From: Candidatus Bathyarchaeota archaeon BA1
GTDB taxonomy: Archaea > Thermoproteota > Bathyarchaeia > Bathyarchaeales > Bathyarchaeaceae
Direction: 5' to 3'
DNA length: 21,866 nt
Assembly: GCA_001399805.1 (NCBI GenBank)
Contig: LIHJ01000074.1
Location: forward strand, 1 to 21,866
Under the pieces are notes generated by a model. The model worked only from the letters and a program-made list of their open reading frames with translations. It had not been told where the DNA came from and made no database searches. Positions 1-8,191 of the stretch are shown one piece after another (position 1 is the first letter of the stretch; every line of letters begins with the position of its first letter). Position numbers and translations under genes: made by a program.

Positions 1-141
1 GCCCTACAAATCGTCTACATGATTTCAGCCACTGGGCGGGCCATAGGCGCCTTAACATACACCTCCATCACAGAGCCCTACAAATACCCCAGCACGCTGA
101 AGAGGGAGCTGTGGAAATTCGTACAAAGAATGCCACATTAA
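1..141 (+). CDS. C-terminal 46 residues of an unidentified protein (5' end outside window)
   Basis: Frame 1 is open from the first base and stops at TAA 139-141. The visible part has a small-residue-rich stretch (around ISATGRAIGAL) and then a basic, aromatic tail ending in RMPH. I do not recognise the family from this tail. The next gene starts 13 bases downstream on the same strand, so the two are probably co-transcribed. Confidence 0.5.
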   Translation, partial: ALQIVYMISATGRAIGALTYTSITEPYKYPSTLKRELWKFVQRMPH

Positions 142-154
142 GAGGGACTCTACT

Positions 155-559
155 GTGATCCTTCGATTAACAAATCAGCAATTGAATTCATTGAGGGAGG
201 AGGCTAGAAAGAGCCATCCATTGGAGGCCTGTGCCCTCCTCTTTGGAAAACTGATTGATGATGAAGCGCTCGTAACAAAGATCATGATCGCCCCCAACAT
301 TCTAAAGTCAACGATACAATTTGAGATTGACCCTCAAACAGTATTTAACGCCTTCGAACAAGCAGACCAAGAGGGGCTACAATTCATCGGCTTGTTTCAT
401 TCACACCCTGCACCCGCTAGCCCCTCAATGATCGACCTTCAATTTATGAGGCTTTGGGGCAGAGCCATCTGGCTGATTCTATCCTCTATTAATGGTAATA
501 TAGCGGCGTTTCAGATGGTGAAAGGCGAGTTCCATGAAATAACCCTAAAAGTTGAATAA
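155..559 (+). CDS. JAMM/MPN-domain metalloprotease
   Basis: This 134-residue single-domain protein carries the JAMM zinc-protease signature: Glu24 in HPLEAC, His82 and His84 in FHSHP, Ser91 and Asp94 in SMID. The His-to-Asp loop is one residue shorter than in Rpn11, a spacing I believe is common in prokaryotic JAMM proteins. Family members remove ubiquitin-like modifiers (SAMPs in archaea) or process ThiS/MoaD-like sulfur carriers; the actual substrate here is not visible. The start is GTG with a purine-rich AGAGGGA upstream. It sits 13 bases after the preceding gene and 32 bases before the GNAT gene, so it looks like part of an operon. No E1-like or ubiquitin-like gene is seen next to it. 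Confidence 0.85.
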   Translation: MILRLTNQQLNSLREEARKSHPLEACALLFGKLIDDEALVTKIMIAPNILKSTIQFEIDPQTVFNAFEQADQEGLQFIGLFHSHPAPASPSMIDLQFMRLWGRAIWLILSSINGNIAAFQMVKGEFHEITLKVE

Positions 560-591
560 GCATTGTAATAATCTCTGGAGGAAACTGGTAC

Positions 592-1143
592 ATGGAGTTC
601 GTGATTAAGGATATCACGCGGGAAAACTTAGGCGACCTCCCTGAGTTGTGTAAGGCCTGCTTGTATTGGGAATTCCCGCGAGATTTTAAGGAGCAAAGTC
701 TTTTAGAGCCAAAGGAAAAACGGGAGTTCGTGGCGAAGAAGAAGGGGTGGTTTCTTCAAACGCTGAGGGAGTCCGGGAACTGTGGCAAGATTGTTTATCA
801 CAACAATATGCCAGTTGGCTATGCCCAATATGCTCCTTTTGAGAGGCTTCCACAAGCCAGCACCTATAAGTCTGGACCGCTTGGAAGGGCGGAAGAGGGC
901 GTAGTTTTTCTTTCTTGCCTGTACATTAGCGATAAGGTTCTACGTGGGAAAGGTGTTGGCATAAGATTGCTTGACAGCATAATCACCGATTTGAAGAGAA
1001 AAGGCTTCAAAGCCCTTGAGACGTTCGCGAGAAGGGGATCGTTTAACAACCCATCCGGACCTATCGAACTTTATTTGAAAAGAGGATTTTACATAAAAGA
1101 TGAAACAAACCCCGAGTTTCCCCTTGTGAGGCTGGATATATAG
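592..1143 (+). CDS. GNAT-family N-acetyltransferase
   Basis: This 183-residue protein has a GNAT fold pattern. The acetyl-CoA-binding motif A lies at about residues 104-130 (strand VVFLSCLYI followed by the R-x-x-G-x-G loop RGKGVG at 118-123). A C-terminal LYLKRGFY segment matches the usual GNAT motif B end. A long N-terminal helix-rich part (residues 15-65, many Lys/Glu) precedes the core. The substrate cannot be read from sequence. The ATG is preceded by GGAGG at 577-581, ten bases upstream, which supports this start. It follows the JAMM gene on the same strand. Confidence 0.85.
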   Translation: MEFVIKDITRENLGDLPELCKACLYWEFPRDFKEQSLLEPKEKREFVAKKKGWFLQTLRESGNCGKIVYHNNMPVGYAQYAPFERLPQASTYKSGPLGRAEEGVVFLSCLYISDKVLRGKGVGIRLLDSIITDLKRKGFKALETFARRGSFNNPSGPIELYLKRGFYIKDETNPEFPLVRLDI

Positions 1144-1272
1144 GATCAAATGACTTTTGTGAAATGGTTTGGTGGTCTATCTTCAAACCTTAGAGGCGAG
1201 TAGCCACCGCATTGAGCAACTTATTAAATGCTATGTTAAAAAATATTATATGATCAGGAAAACGTATTGGTT

Positions 1273-1278
1273 AGGAGG
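1273..1278 (+). promoter_or_regulatory. SD AGGAGG that fixes the tandem GNAT start
   Basis: The six-base perfect anti-SD match lies seven bases before TTG 1286. An AT-rich, TATA-like tract (TTAAAAAATATTATATG, about 1234-1250) lies about 40 bases before the start codon, which fits a short-leadered transcript. The upstream TTG at 1169 has no comparable SD. Confidence 0.6.
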
Positions 1279-1285
1279 CCGTCCA

Positions 1286-2170
1286 TTGAGAATCAGAAAC
1301 TATATCGAAGCCGACCTATCAACAATGGTTGAACTTTTGAATGAAACTTGCAAGGATGAATACGAGTTCATTCCCTACACCAAAGAAAAGTTTCTTTCCG
1401 AAATACACGAGGGCGAAGTCACCATTTTGGTAGCTGAAAACAGGGAGGTTGAGGGTTTCGTCGTGCTTCGTGAGGGCGTTCATGGAGAGGAACTGTGGAT
1501 GCTCTGCGTTAAGCCTGGGCCTAGGCAAAAGGATATTGAGGATTCGCTTGTTTCAGAGATCGAGAGAGAAGCAAAAACCGACAGATTGTTTGTGGTTCTA
1601 GACTCAGAGGGCAATAGGATTGCCGACTTTATGCGTAGAGGCTATGAGATTTATGGTGGTCTATATCAAATGGTTGCTAGGCTGGATGGGCTGGGCCCTA
1701 TCCCACCGGTGCCAAGGGGGGTCATCTTGAGAAGTCTTGATATAAATGAGGAAGAGGCTCTCGTGAAGGTGGTGAACGCCGCCTATGGGCTTGAACGCCT
1801 CCGATTTGGGGCTCTTTCAAGATGGAAGTCGGAGGATCCCATGTTCACCGAGGAATGGGTTCATGTCGCCGAACTCCATGGAGAAATAGTCTCTGTGGTG
1901 GTTTCAAGAACCGACCGGGAATTTAACCAACGATACGGCGCGAAGCGGGGCTATCTTGGGCCAGCCGCCACCCACCCATCCCACACCCGAAAGGGTCTAG
2001 CCAAAGCCTTGACACGACGAGCGATGAACTTCCTGTTCCAAAGAGGGATGGACTCCGTCTCTCTCTACACTACAGAAGACAACGTTGCATCCTTGGCTTT
2101 GCTTAGGAGCCTGGGGTTCAAGATGGGTCACCATTGGAAGTTCTTACGTAAAACATTGCCTAAACCATAA
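1286..2170 (+). CDS. Tandem GNAT-domain acetyltransferase
   Basis: The protein has 294 residues from this start and two GNAT-like halves. The N-terminal half (about 1-130) begins with a typical GNAT opening (RIRNYIEADLSTM), but its acetyl-CoA loop region reads KPGPRQKDIE without R-x-x-G-x-G. The C-terminal half (about 145-290) is canonical, with THPSHTRKGLAKAL at about 229-242 and NVASLALLRSLGF at 266-278. The layout resembles mycothiol-synthase-type double GNATs with one active half. An upstream TTG at 1169 would add 39 residues, but TTG 1286 has a perfect AGGAGG at 1273-1278, seven bases away, and begins exactly at the domain start, so I prefer it. The substrate is unknown. It converges on tldE with a 42-base gap. 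Confidence 0.85.
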   Translation: MRIRNYIEADLSTMVELLNETCKDEYEFIPYTKEKFLSEIHEGEVTILVAENREVEGFVVLREGVHGEELWMLCVKPGPRQKDIEDSLVSEIEREAKTDRLFVVLDSEGNRIADFMRRGYEIYGGLYQMVARLDGLGPIPPVPRGVILRSLDINEEEALVKVVNAAYGLERLRFGALSRWKSEDPMFTEEWVHVAELHGEIVSVVVSRTDREFNQRYGAKRGYLGPAATHPSHTRKGLAKALTRRAMNFLFQRGMDSVSLYTTEDNVASLALLRSLGFKMGHHWKFLRKTLPKP

Positions 2171-2212
2171 CTCAGAAAAATGTTGGAGAGGAGCCTACTT
2201 ACCAGCGTTTGA

Positions 2213-3556
2213 CTACTTTGAAACTATGCTGATTTTGTCAAGTAAAATGGGCGGGACATATGCATTCAATAGGGTTGGACGGCCCTCGCTTCCTATCTCA
2301 ATGATATTTATTAAGGCTTGAAAGGCATTACCAGAGATCATCGTCTCCTTGAGTGGATATTTTACCTCGCCGTTTTCAATGAAGCTCGCCTGCTTTGCTA
2401 TCCCCGAGAACTCGCCACTTTCCGGTCGTACATTGCCACTGAATCTCCTCACGATGATACCCTTCTCAACCTCAGAGATTATGTCTTCAAGTTTTTTCTT
2501 GCCGGGCTCAACAACAAAGTTTGAAACGCATATTAAAGGAGGTGCGGTGTAGTCTGGTCGGCTGGCATTTCCCGTGGAGCTTCTTCCCTCTTTGTTGGCT
2601 GTGAAGGAGTTGTGCAAATAGCCTTTCAACAGACCGCCCGCTATCACTTGTGTTCTTTGTCGTGAAACGCCTTCAGCATCAAAGCTTGATGAGCCAATAC
2701 CGGAGGGAAGCAGTCCATCGTCCACGACGCTCAACTGTGGATCAGCCACCCTCTCCCCAAGCTTACCCATCCAAATGCTTCTCCGCCTCTGCACATTATC
2801 GGCGTTCACGCTAGCAATCACGGGTGAAAGAACAATTTCAGCGGCTGGAAGGGAATCTAGGATAACTTGACCAACAAAAGGGCTGGTTGTTTTTGGTCTG
2901 AGGGAGGCAACTGCCTTTTCGGCAGCCAACCTACCGATTTTTTCGGGCGAGAACTTCATGGTTCTGGCAACATCGTATTCAAAGGCCATGCTCGAAACTT
3001 CTCCACATTCTTTGGCTACGCACACCATGAAGCAGTATAGGAGTGTACTCTTCTCTGCGGCGTTGATTTCATGGGAATTGGAAATCGCCACTTCAGTCAC
3101 GGCTGAGGAAAACTTACCATCGTCGATAACCGCCCGTTTGTCATATTCCTTTACGGCGTCGTATGCGCGAACAGCGAGGCTTAAGACCTCGTCACCACCG
3201 AGAGCGGCTACCTCTTTATCGAAAATTCCAGCTGGAGGTCCAGGAAGCTTTGTGGGCGTGGGTAGGGAGAACCAGTCGGGATTGGGCGTTGAGGCTCTTG
3301 CGAGGCTAAAGGCTTCACCGCAGGTCTTAAGCACACCGCGCTTAGAAAGGGTTGAGGAGAAGGCAAATCCAAGCTTCTTCTCCTTTATAAGTCGAATGCC
3401 TATTCCGTGCCGAAACTTGACACGTTCACTCTGAAGCTCGCCCCTCTCCAAAACCACCTCAATGATTCGTTGCTTCTGTGCGAAGGCTTCAGCCTCGTCT
3501 GCTCCAAGTTTTCCGCATTGTCTAATGGCCAACTCTGTAAAATCTTGTAAGCTCAT
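2213..3556 (-). CDS. tldE: TldE/PmbA subunit of the TldD-TldE metalloprotease
   Basis: This 447-residue member of the PmbA/TldA family is the non-catalytic partner. It lacks the HExxxH motif of its neighbour but keeps the family architecture: an N-terminal alpha/beta domain, then a C-terminal region with GIGSSSFDAEGVSRQRT at about residue 290, GNASRPDY at about 335, and ISGNAFQAL near the end. TldD/TldE heterodimers are cytoplasmic proteases that degrade unfolded peptides and, in bacteria, mature some peptides such as microcin B17. The ATG abuts the tldD stop (TGA then ATG, no gap), so translation is probably coupled and the two are made in equal amounts. It converges on the tandem GNAT gene. 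Confidence 0.93.
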   Translation of the reverse strand: MSLQDFTELAIRQCGKLGADEAEAFAQKQRIIEVVLERGELQSERVKFRHGIGIRLIKEKKLGFAFSSTLSKRGVLKTCGEAFSLARASTPNPDWFSLPTPTKLPGPPAGIFDKEVAALGGDEVLSLAVRAYDAVKEYDKRAVIDDGKFSSAVTEVAISNSHEINAAEKSTLLYCFMVCVAKECGEVSSMAFEYDVARTMKFSPEKIGRLAAEKAVASLRPKTTSPFVGQVILDSLPAAEIVLSPVIASVNADNVQRRRSIWMGKLGERVADPQLSVVDDGLLPSGIGSSSFDAEGVSRQRTQVIAGGLLKGYLHNSFTANKEGRSSTGNASRPDYTAPPLICVSNFVVEPGKKKLEDIISEVEKGIIVRRFSGNVRPESGEFSGIAKQASFIENGEVKYPLKETMISGNAFQALINIIEIGSEGRPTLLNAYVPPILLDKISIVSK

Positions 3557-4927
3557 TCAACGACCCCCCAACAACACTTCGGTTCTTAGGCTTGCGCCCC
3601 CCATCCCGACAAAGTTAATCTGCTCCTTGCCGCACATCCCCCTCCGGATTATGAAATCCTTGCCGATGGCATCCACCTTTTTCAATACTTCAAAGGCATT
3701 TCCGCTGATGGTAACGCCCCGGAATGATTCGGTGAACTTCCCATTTTTGATCTTTATTGCCTCCTGGGTTCCGAACATGAACTCCCCTGTGAAGTCTGCC
3801 TGCCCGCCAAGTCCCCCTTTCAGGAAATATCCGTCTTTTATTCCCTCTGCCAATTCCTCGATTGAGTAGTCGCCAGGTTCTATGAGGGTGTTTCTCATCC
3901 GAATGATTGGGTCAAACTCGAAGGTCCATGCCCTCGCATTACCTGTGGGTGGCACCCCAAACTGGTAGGCAGTTTCTCTAGAGTGCAAGTAGCCTCTACA
4001 TATACCATTCTCAATAATCACCGTCCTCTCGGTTGGAACACCCTCATCATCATACTTCATTGTCCCAAAGCCTAAGGGATATCGGCCATCATCCACCAAT
4101 GTCACAATGCTTGAGGCCACCTTTTCCCCTGTTTTAGTAGCTAGGAAGCTCCCACCATAAACTAGATCAGCTTCTGCGCAGTGCCCCACCGCCTCATGGG
4201 CCAATAAACCAACAATCTTGTTTTCCAAGACCACTGGGAAAAGACCACCAGGCGGCACTCTGACTGAAACGAGTCTGTCCGCCCTCTCCGCCGCTAGCCT
4301 CCCCGCTTCGATCAGGGGCGTTTCGTCCAATATCTCTAGCCCCGACTGTGCCCCTATGTTTTCATAAGCTGAGGTGATGTTTCCATTTTTACTGGCAACC
4401 ACCATAACGGTTCCATAGCACCGTACAATTCTCTGAGAGATTTGGGCGCCTTGAGAGCTTAGAAACGCCAGGTCGTCATCAACTATGCTAAGGGAAACCG
4501 TATCTGAGGCTATGGTTTTGGAAAACTCACGCACAGACTTATCGGTTTCCATAACTAAACCAACGATCTCCTCTCGATCGGCTCCACGAGGGTCAATCCT
4601 CATAGGAGTCACATAGTTGTCGATGTAAGGCTTAACCTCCTCGAACTTCGCCAAACGTTGCTTCTTCGGTTGAGATCCCTTCGCTAAGGACGTTGCCTCT
4701 TGCAGAGCCTTGGCGATATCCTCCTTTCCCATCCTTGTTGTGGAGGAGAAACCCCAGCTTCCATTAACCAAGGCCCTGAAGCAGACTCCTTCCATGAACC
4801 CGTTGCTTAATGCGTCCATCTTTCCGTCTCGGATAGAAACATACAGCGAGCTCCTCTTGTGATGACGAGTTTCAACATAATCTGCGGTGCTTTGCTCCAA
4901 ACATCTACTCAACTTATCCAACATCAT
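3557..4927 (-). CDS. tldD: TldD catalytic subunit, zinc metalloprotease
   Basis: The protein has 456 residues from the start chosen here. The zinc motif HEAVGH is at residues 244-249, and the conserved C-terminal cysteine expected as the third zinc ligand is in GMCGKEQ (Cys432). The family-typical VPPGGLFPVVLENKIVGLLAHE segment leads into the motif. The frame stays open to a GTG at 4972 (471 residues), but that codon directly follows an ATTTTATTTAT tract that looks like the TATA box, so it would lie upstream of the transcript start. ATG 4927 gives a leader of about 25 bases and a normal N-terminus. It acts with TldE, encoded immediately downstream with no gap. Confidence 0.93.
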   Translation of the reverse strand: MMLDKLSRCLEQSTADYVETRHHKRSSLYVSIRDGKMDALSNGFMEGVCFRALVNGSWGFSSTTRMGKEDIAKALQEATSLAKGSQPKKQRLAKFEEVKPYIDNYVTPMRIDPRGADREEIVGLVMETDKSVREFSKTIASDTVSLSIVDDDLAFLSSQGAQISQRIVRCYGTVMVVASKNGNITSAYENIGAQSGLEILDETPLIEAGRLAAERADRLVSVRVPPGGLFPVVLENKIVGLLAHEAVGHCAEADLVYGGSFLATKTGEKVASSIVTLVDDGRYPLGFGTMKYDDEGVPTERTVIIENGICRGYLHSRETAYQFGVPPTGNARAWTFEFDPIIRMRNTLIEPGDYSIEELAEGIKDGYFLKGGLGGQADFTGEFMFGTQEAIKIKNGKFTESFRGVTISGNAFEVLKKVDAIGKDFIIRRGMCGKEQINFVGMGGASLRTEVLLGGR

Positions 4928-4972
4928 ATTCCCATTCCCAATCTTGACGCATCCATCTTCATTTTGTTCCAC

Positions 4973-4985
4973 ATAAATAAAATTG
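4973..4985 (-). promoter_or_regulatory. Putative TATA box of tldD-tldE
   Basis: Read on the minus strand this is AACAATTTTATTTAT, an AT-rich element about 50 bases before the preferred tldD ATG. The rest of 4986-5198, between ogg and tldD, shows no ORF or RNA gene that I can support. Confidence 0.4.
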
Positions 4986-5198
4986 TTATGTTTTAAGGTC
5001 CATCTTGCAAGTACAACGGAATAACACTCTTACTGGGGGACCATGCGATGCCACTATCATCGGCTGAGTTTCAGCGTTGCTTATTGCTTCTTGTTACTAA
5101 AACAATTCTTGAGCTGTCCCCTTGGCGTTTTGATTTATCTAAGTCTCCATAGATGGCTCCTATTCTGAAAGCTGCCTTTTACAACAACTGATTTTTTA

Positions 5199-6086
5199 TT
5201 AGGATCGGCGTCTTTCATAATAAAACAAGTACTGTTGTGCGTAGCCCGCGTACTCCCCAAAGTATCTTCTTCCAAAGGAGCTGATCTCCCGATACTGGCG
5301 ATGCGTAAGAGATCTTTGACAAGAAATTTTATCAATGAACGACTTTTCAAAATGACCAGAATAGAACCCCAGAACGATGCGCTTCATCCAAACATCCATG
5401 GGAAATGCCTCCAGCTTGTCCAAGGAGAATAAAAGGACACAGTCTGCAACCTTTTGTCCCACGCCCGGACGCGACAACAATTCACGTTTGGCTTCTTCGT
5501 AAGTCATTTCCCTTAACGCCTCCAAATCGAACCCACCTTCAACTATGGTTCTGGAGGTTTCCAGAACTAGCTCCGCCCTGAAACCCAGCCTACACCTCCT
5601 CAATTCTTCAAGATGTGCTTCAGTCAGGTCGCTGGGCTTGGGAAATGTGTAAAAGGCATGGCCCTCAAAAGTTATTTTTCTGCCAAACATCCCGGAAAGG
5701 TTGTGAATCATGTTTTTGATGGCCGGAATATTCGAGTTGGTTGCACAAATGTAGGAGATGAGGCACTCCCAAGGTTCCTGCCGAAGGATTCTCAGCCCAT
5801 AAAAATTCTGAATAGCCCGTTTTACTTGCTCATCCTTGTTTATTTGGGAGAGTATGTGGGGTAGGTTGTCATCTAACCTAAAATAATCCTTCATAAGGTT
5901 GGTGCCCACCTCTTTAGGAAAGGTTTGGAACTCCAGCTTTTCGTTGATTTGCCTTATCTTGACAACGGTTTCGCGTATAACGCCATACCACCAGTCGCCC
6001 AGTTTTCCCCATCGAAAAGCTTGACCGCATCTTAGGGTGTGATCCAAATTGAGGGGCGTGGTTGTCAAGTCTAGTTGGATTTCCAT
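5199..6086 (-). CDS. ogg: OGG1-like 8-oxoguanine DNA glycosylase/AP lyase
   Basis: This 295-residue HhH-GPD enzyme excises 8-oxoguanine and cuts the abasic site. An OGG_N-like beta domain occupies residues 1-70 (LRCGQAFRW at 18-26). The ICATNSNIPAI segment at 113-123 matches the ICSSNNNI region of OGG1. The helix-hairpin-helix PGVGQKVADC (207-216) carries catalytic Lys212, with the catalytic Asp231 in PMDVWM. The tail (GYAQQYLFYYE) also matches OGG1 family ends. It is full length and looks intact. The gene is alone on its transcript; tldD follows 270 bases downstream on the same strand with its own likely promoter. Confidence 0.94.
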   Translation of the reverse strand: MEIQLDLTTTPLNLDHTLRCGQAFRWGKLGDWWYGVIRETVVKIRQINEKLEFQTFPKEVGTNLMKDYFRLDDNLPHILSQINKDEQVKRAIQNFYGLRILRQEPWECLISYICATNSNIPAIKNMIHNLSGMFGRKITFEGHAFYTFPKPSDLTEAHLEELRRCRLGFRAELVLETSRTIVEGGFDLEALREMTYEEAKRELLSRPGVGQKVADCVLLFSLDKLEAFPMDVWMKRIVLGFYSGHFEKSFIDKISCQRSLTHRQYREISSFGRRYFGEYAGYAQQYLFYYERRRS

Positions 6087-6266
6087 GATGGCACCAACGT
6101 TTTTGGATAGGATGCATTAAGTAAGTATTCGCCTTTTGGATTCACCGCCTAACATCATGTCCCACCACCTCTTGTTCTGTTCCTCCTACATCACCGAAAT
6201 TCCTCAAACGACGCGACGACCAGTGCTGTAACGAGATCGAATTTAAAACCGTTTTGAACTATGATC
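6087..6266. other. Intergenic, nothing recognised
   Basis: These 180 bases lie between the ogg start and the 3' end of the broken MNT gene. I see no ORF with coding character, no RNA gene and no convincing terminator. It probably carries the ogg promoter, but no clear TATA element stands out. Confidence 0.3.
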
Positions 6267-6766
6267 CTAAAGGGGCTTTGATGCTTCCCATCCAATATCG
6301 ATCTTCCTCAAGTCGTATATCTTCTTTATTTCTTTGAACAACGTTTTAGCCTCCTTCCAATAACCATCGTCATGCACAATCACACCCTCATCCGCAGCAT
6401 CTAACGCCGTCAGGTTTAAATCCCTCTATCAGCTTGAGAAACTCGTCTGGGGTGAAACCCTTCACCTCAATCTCAGCCTTAATGGCAACATCATCTATGA
6501 TCTGCAAAACATCCGATCTTAACCAACCCTTCGGTAGCTTTTCCGCTATTTACTAGGACATCAACATCGCTCCAGGGCTTCCAGTCTCCCCTCGCTCTAG
6601 AGCCCATAACGATAATTGTCCCAACTTTAATGGGGCTCTTTAGCAGGATATCCTTATATTTTTCAATGGATATGGCAACATCAAAGCCCTCTTCGCTTAC
6701 TCCAAAATCATGTTTTTTATGTGCTCTAACGCTCTTTCCCATATCATTTTCGCCGTCCTCAAGCAT
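6267..6766 (-). pseudogene. MNT-type nucleotidyltransferase, broken by two frameshifts
   Basis: The minimal nucleotidyltransferase core is visible: MGSRARGDW (Gly55, Ser56) and SDVDVLV (Asp68, Asp70). The intact frame then runs into nonsense and stops at 6491. An extra base in the T-run at 6549-6551 (plus strand) explains this: without it the protein continues LVIAEKLPKG...DVLQIIDDVAIKAEIEVKGFT. A second extra base near 6405-6409 ends that frame at RCCG; removing it restores DALDAADEGVIVHDDG and an end at SKPL with TAG at 6267-6269. MNT proteins are usually antitoxins that modify (AMPylate) HEPN toxins. The start is uncertain: ATG 6766 or 6742, overlapping the HEPN gene. Joining these frames is my reconstruction. 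Confidence 0.8.
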
Positions 6767-7135
6767 TGTTTCGCAAAATCTTCTGTGTAATCTTCAAGCT
6801 TTATGCCCCTCTCCTCCCTAAAATTTGGGTAGCGAGGAGCCATGTATTGATCTGATAGCCCCTTCGCTTTTTCGACAAAATCATCGGCTTTTAGCCCGTG
6901 AACCTCGGCTCTTTTAAGCAAGCTCTCCAGCCTGTGACCCCTGGCAATAACGCCCTTTGATCGGAGAAAAGCCTTAATTATTTTTTCTGCGGCTTATTGT
7001 GAATAAAAACATGAATCAGAGTTCCATCCCAACCTCATACACTCATTTGCCTTCGCCAAATCTCACCGCATCTTCATACCGAGACTTAACATCATGCAAC
7101 AGTTTCTTCCTCTTTTCCTCGCTCGTCAAAACCAT
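6697..7135 (-). pseudogene. HEPN-domain protein, broken by one nonsense codon and one frameshift
   Basis: Reading upstream of the surviving C-terminal frame gives a complete HEPN-like protein. It starts at ATG 7135 (MVLTSEEKRKKLLHDV...RYEDAVR). A missing base near 7060-7064 shifts to DLAKANECMRLGWNSDSCFYSQ, then TAA 6994-6996 stands where the family has Gln (SQQAAEK, so probably CAA to TAA). The frame continues AAEKIIKAFLRSKG and ends at 6697. The remaining open frame from TTG 6921 encodes only the last 74 residues. HEPN proteins paired with MNT act as RNase toxins or as AMPylation targets. The gene precedes and overlaps the MNT gene, the usual order of such modules. Confidence 0.8.
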
Positions 7136-7289
7136 CCTTAAATACTCCCTAACCCTGACTCACCTATAACATAATCAAAGGTAAGGTGTTTTTAACTCTT
7201 AACTCAAATTTTAAAGCCAAATGGCTGAGCAGTATCAATAAAGTGATCATATAATTTCTAATTGCTAATACTGGATATCGGTACGCTAA

Positions 7290-7318
7290 ATAAAGTAGTG
7301 CAATAAGCAATACTTTAT
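7290..7318. repeat. Imperfect inverted repeat (12-base arms, 5-base loop)
   Basis: Arms 7290-7301 (ATAAAGTAGTGC) and 7307-7318 (GCAATACTTTAT) pair at 11 of 12 positions around the loop AATAA. It lies 55 bases past the stop of the MBL hydrolase and about 155 bases before the HEPN start, both on the minus strand. It could end the MBL transcript or bind a regulator. The rest of 7136-7372 shows no gene. Confidence 0.5.
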
Positions 7319-7372
7319 ATTAACGCATCCATTCAATACATGGTACTCTAACGTGCTTCGGTTACTAATCAG

Positions 7373-8029
7373 TCACGTCATTGAACTAAACAAGAAGTCT
7401 TGCAGGAAGGGATTGTTCCTCTTTTCCTCGCCGATGGTGGAGGCTGGCCCGTGCCCGGGATAAACATTCATATGATCTGGGAGTTTGGCCAGCTTTCCCC
7501 TAATGGAGCGCATGATCTCTTTGTAGGAGGCGCCCGGGAGATCTGTTCGGCCGATGGAGCCCGCAAATAAGGTGTCTCCGGTGAAAACGGTGTCTTCTCC
7601 TAATAGGGATATGCTGCCTCGGCTGTGTCCAGGCGTGTGGACAACCTTCAGCCTAACCCTTCCCACCTGAATTACATCGCCATTGTGAAGGAGTCTATCC
7701 GCCTGTGGAGAAACGACATGAAACCCAAAGAGCCTAACCAAGCTTTTCCCAGCCGCGCTCAACATTATTGCGTCATCTTCATGAATTAAGATAGGGGCGT
7801 CTGTCGCCTTCTTGATTATCCCATTGCCTGAAGTGTGATCGGGGTGACCATGCGTATTCACGATGTACTTAACCCGCAGATTGTGTTGGTCAACCTCCTT
7901 AAGAATCATCTTGGCCTCAGCATCCTTGTCCAAGCCAGGGTCGATGATCAGCGCCTCACCGGTTTCGGCGCAGCCCACAATGTAGCAGTTTGTGTACAGC
8001 ATCCCAACAGTCAACATTTTCACGAACAT
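7373..8029 (-). CDS. Glyoxalase-II-like metallo-beta-lactamase-fold hydrolase
   Basis: This 218-residue protein has all MBL metal ligands: H60-G-H62-P-D64-H65 (THGHPDH), His135 in HTPGHSRG, Asp152 in FTGDTLF and His193 in YPGHGP. The opening (TNCYIVGC...LIIDPG) and single-domain length fit the glyoxalase II / YcbL-type subgroup that hydrolyses thioesters, but there is no C-terminal glutathione-binding domain, so the substrate is unknown. A second in-frame ATG (Met5) is possible; AAGGG upstream of ATG 8029 mildly favours the longer form. It is probably a single gene; the upstream neighbour ends 162 bases away. Confidence 0.85.
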   Translation of the reverse strand: MFVKMLTVGMLYTNCYIVGCAETGEALIIDPGLDKDAEAKMILKEVDQHNLRVKYIVNTHGHPDHTSGNGIIKKATDAPILIHEDDAIMLSAAGKSLVRLFGFHVVSPQADRLLHNGDVIQVGRVRLKVVHTPGHSRGSISLLGEDTVFTGDTLFAGSIGRTDLPGASYKEIMRSIRGKLAKLPDHMNVYPGHGPASTIGEEKRNNPFLQDFLFSSMT

Positions 8030-8191
8030 AAATCAGCCCTTATTGGCGCCTTTCCTGTAACTCGCATAAAGTGTCAAGATAAGCATATAACTTTATAGCG
8101 TCAGCTAAAACTATGCTCTAACCTCAGAAAGAAGCCTTTCAATTTGTCTGAGAGAACAGTTGAGCCTCGGCGCACTCATGTTTATTACATT

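Noticed and set aside
155..4927. JAMM protease, GNATs and TldD/TldE as a peptide natural-product (RiPP) maturation cluster
   Set aside because: TldD/TldE are on the opposite strand with their own promoter, and I found no precursor peptide or other modifying enzyme.
5040..5090. C/D-box sRNA-like motifs (CTGA and GATGATA on the minus strand)
   Set aside because: Only one CTGA and one GATGAT are present in D'-C' order; no flanking C and D boxes at usable spacing.
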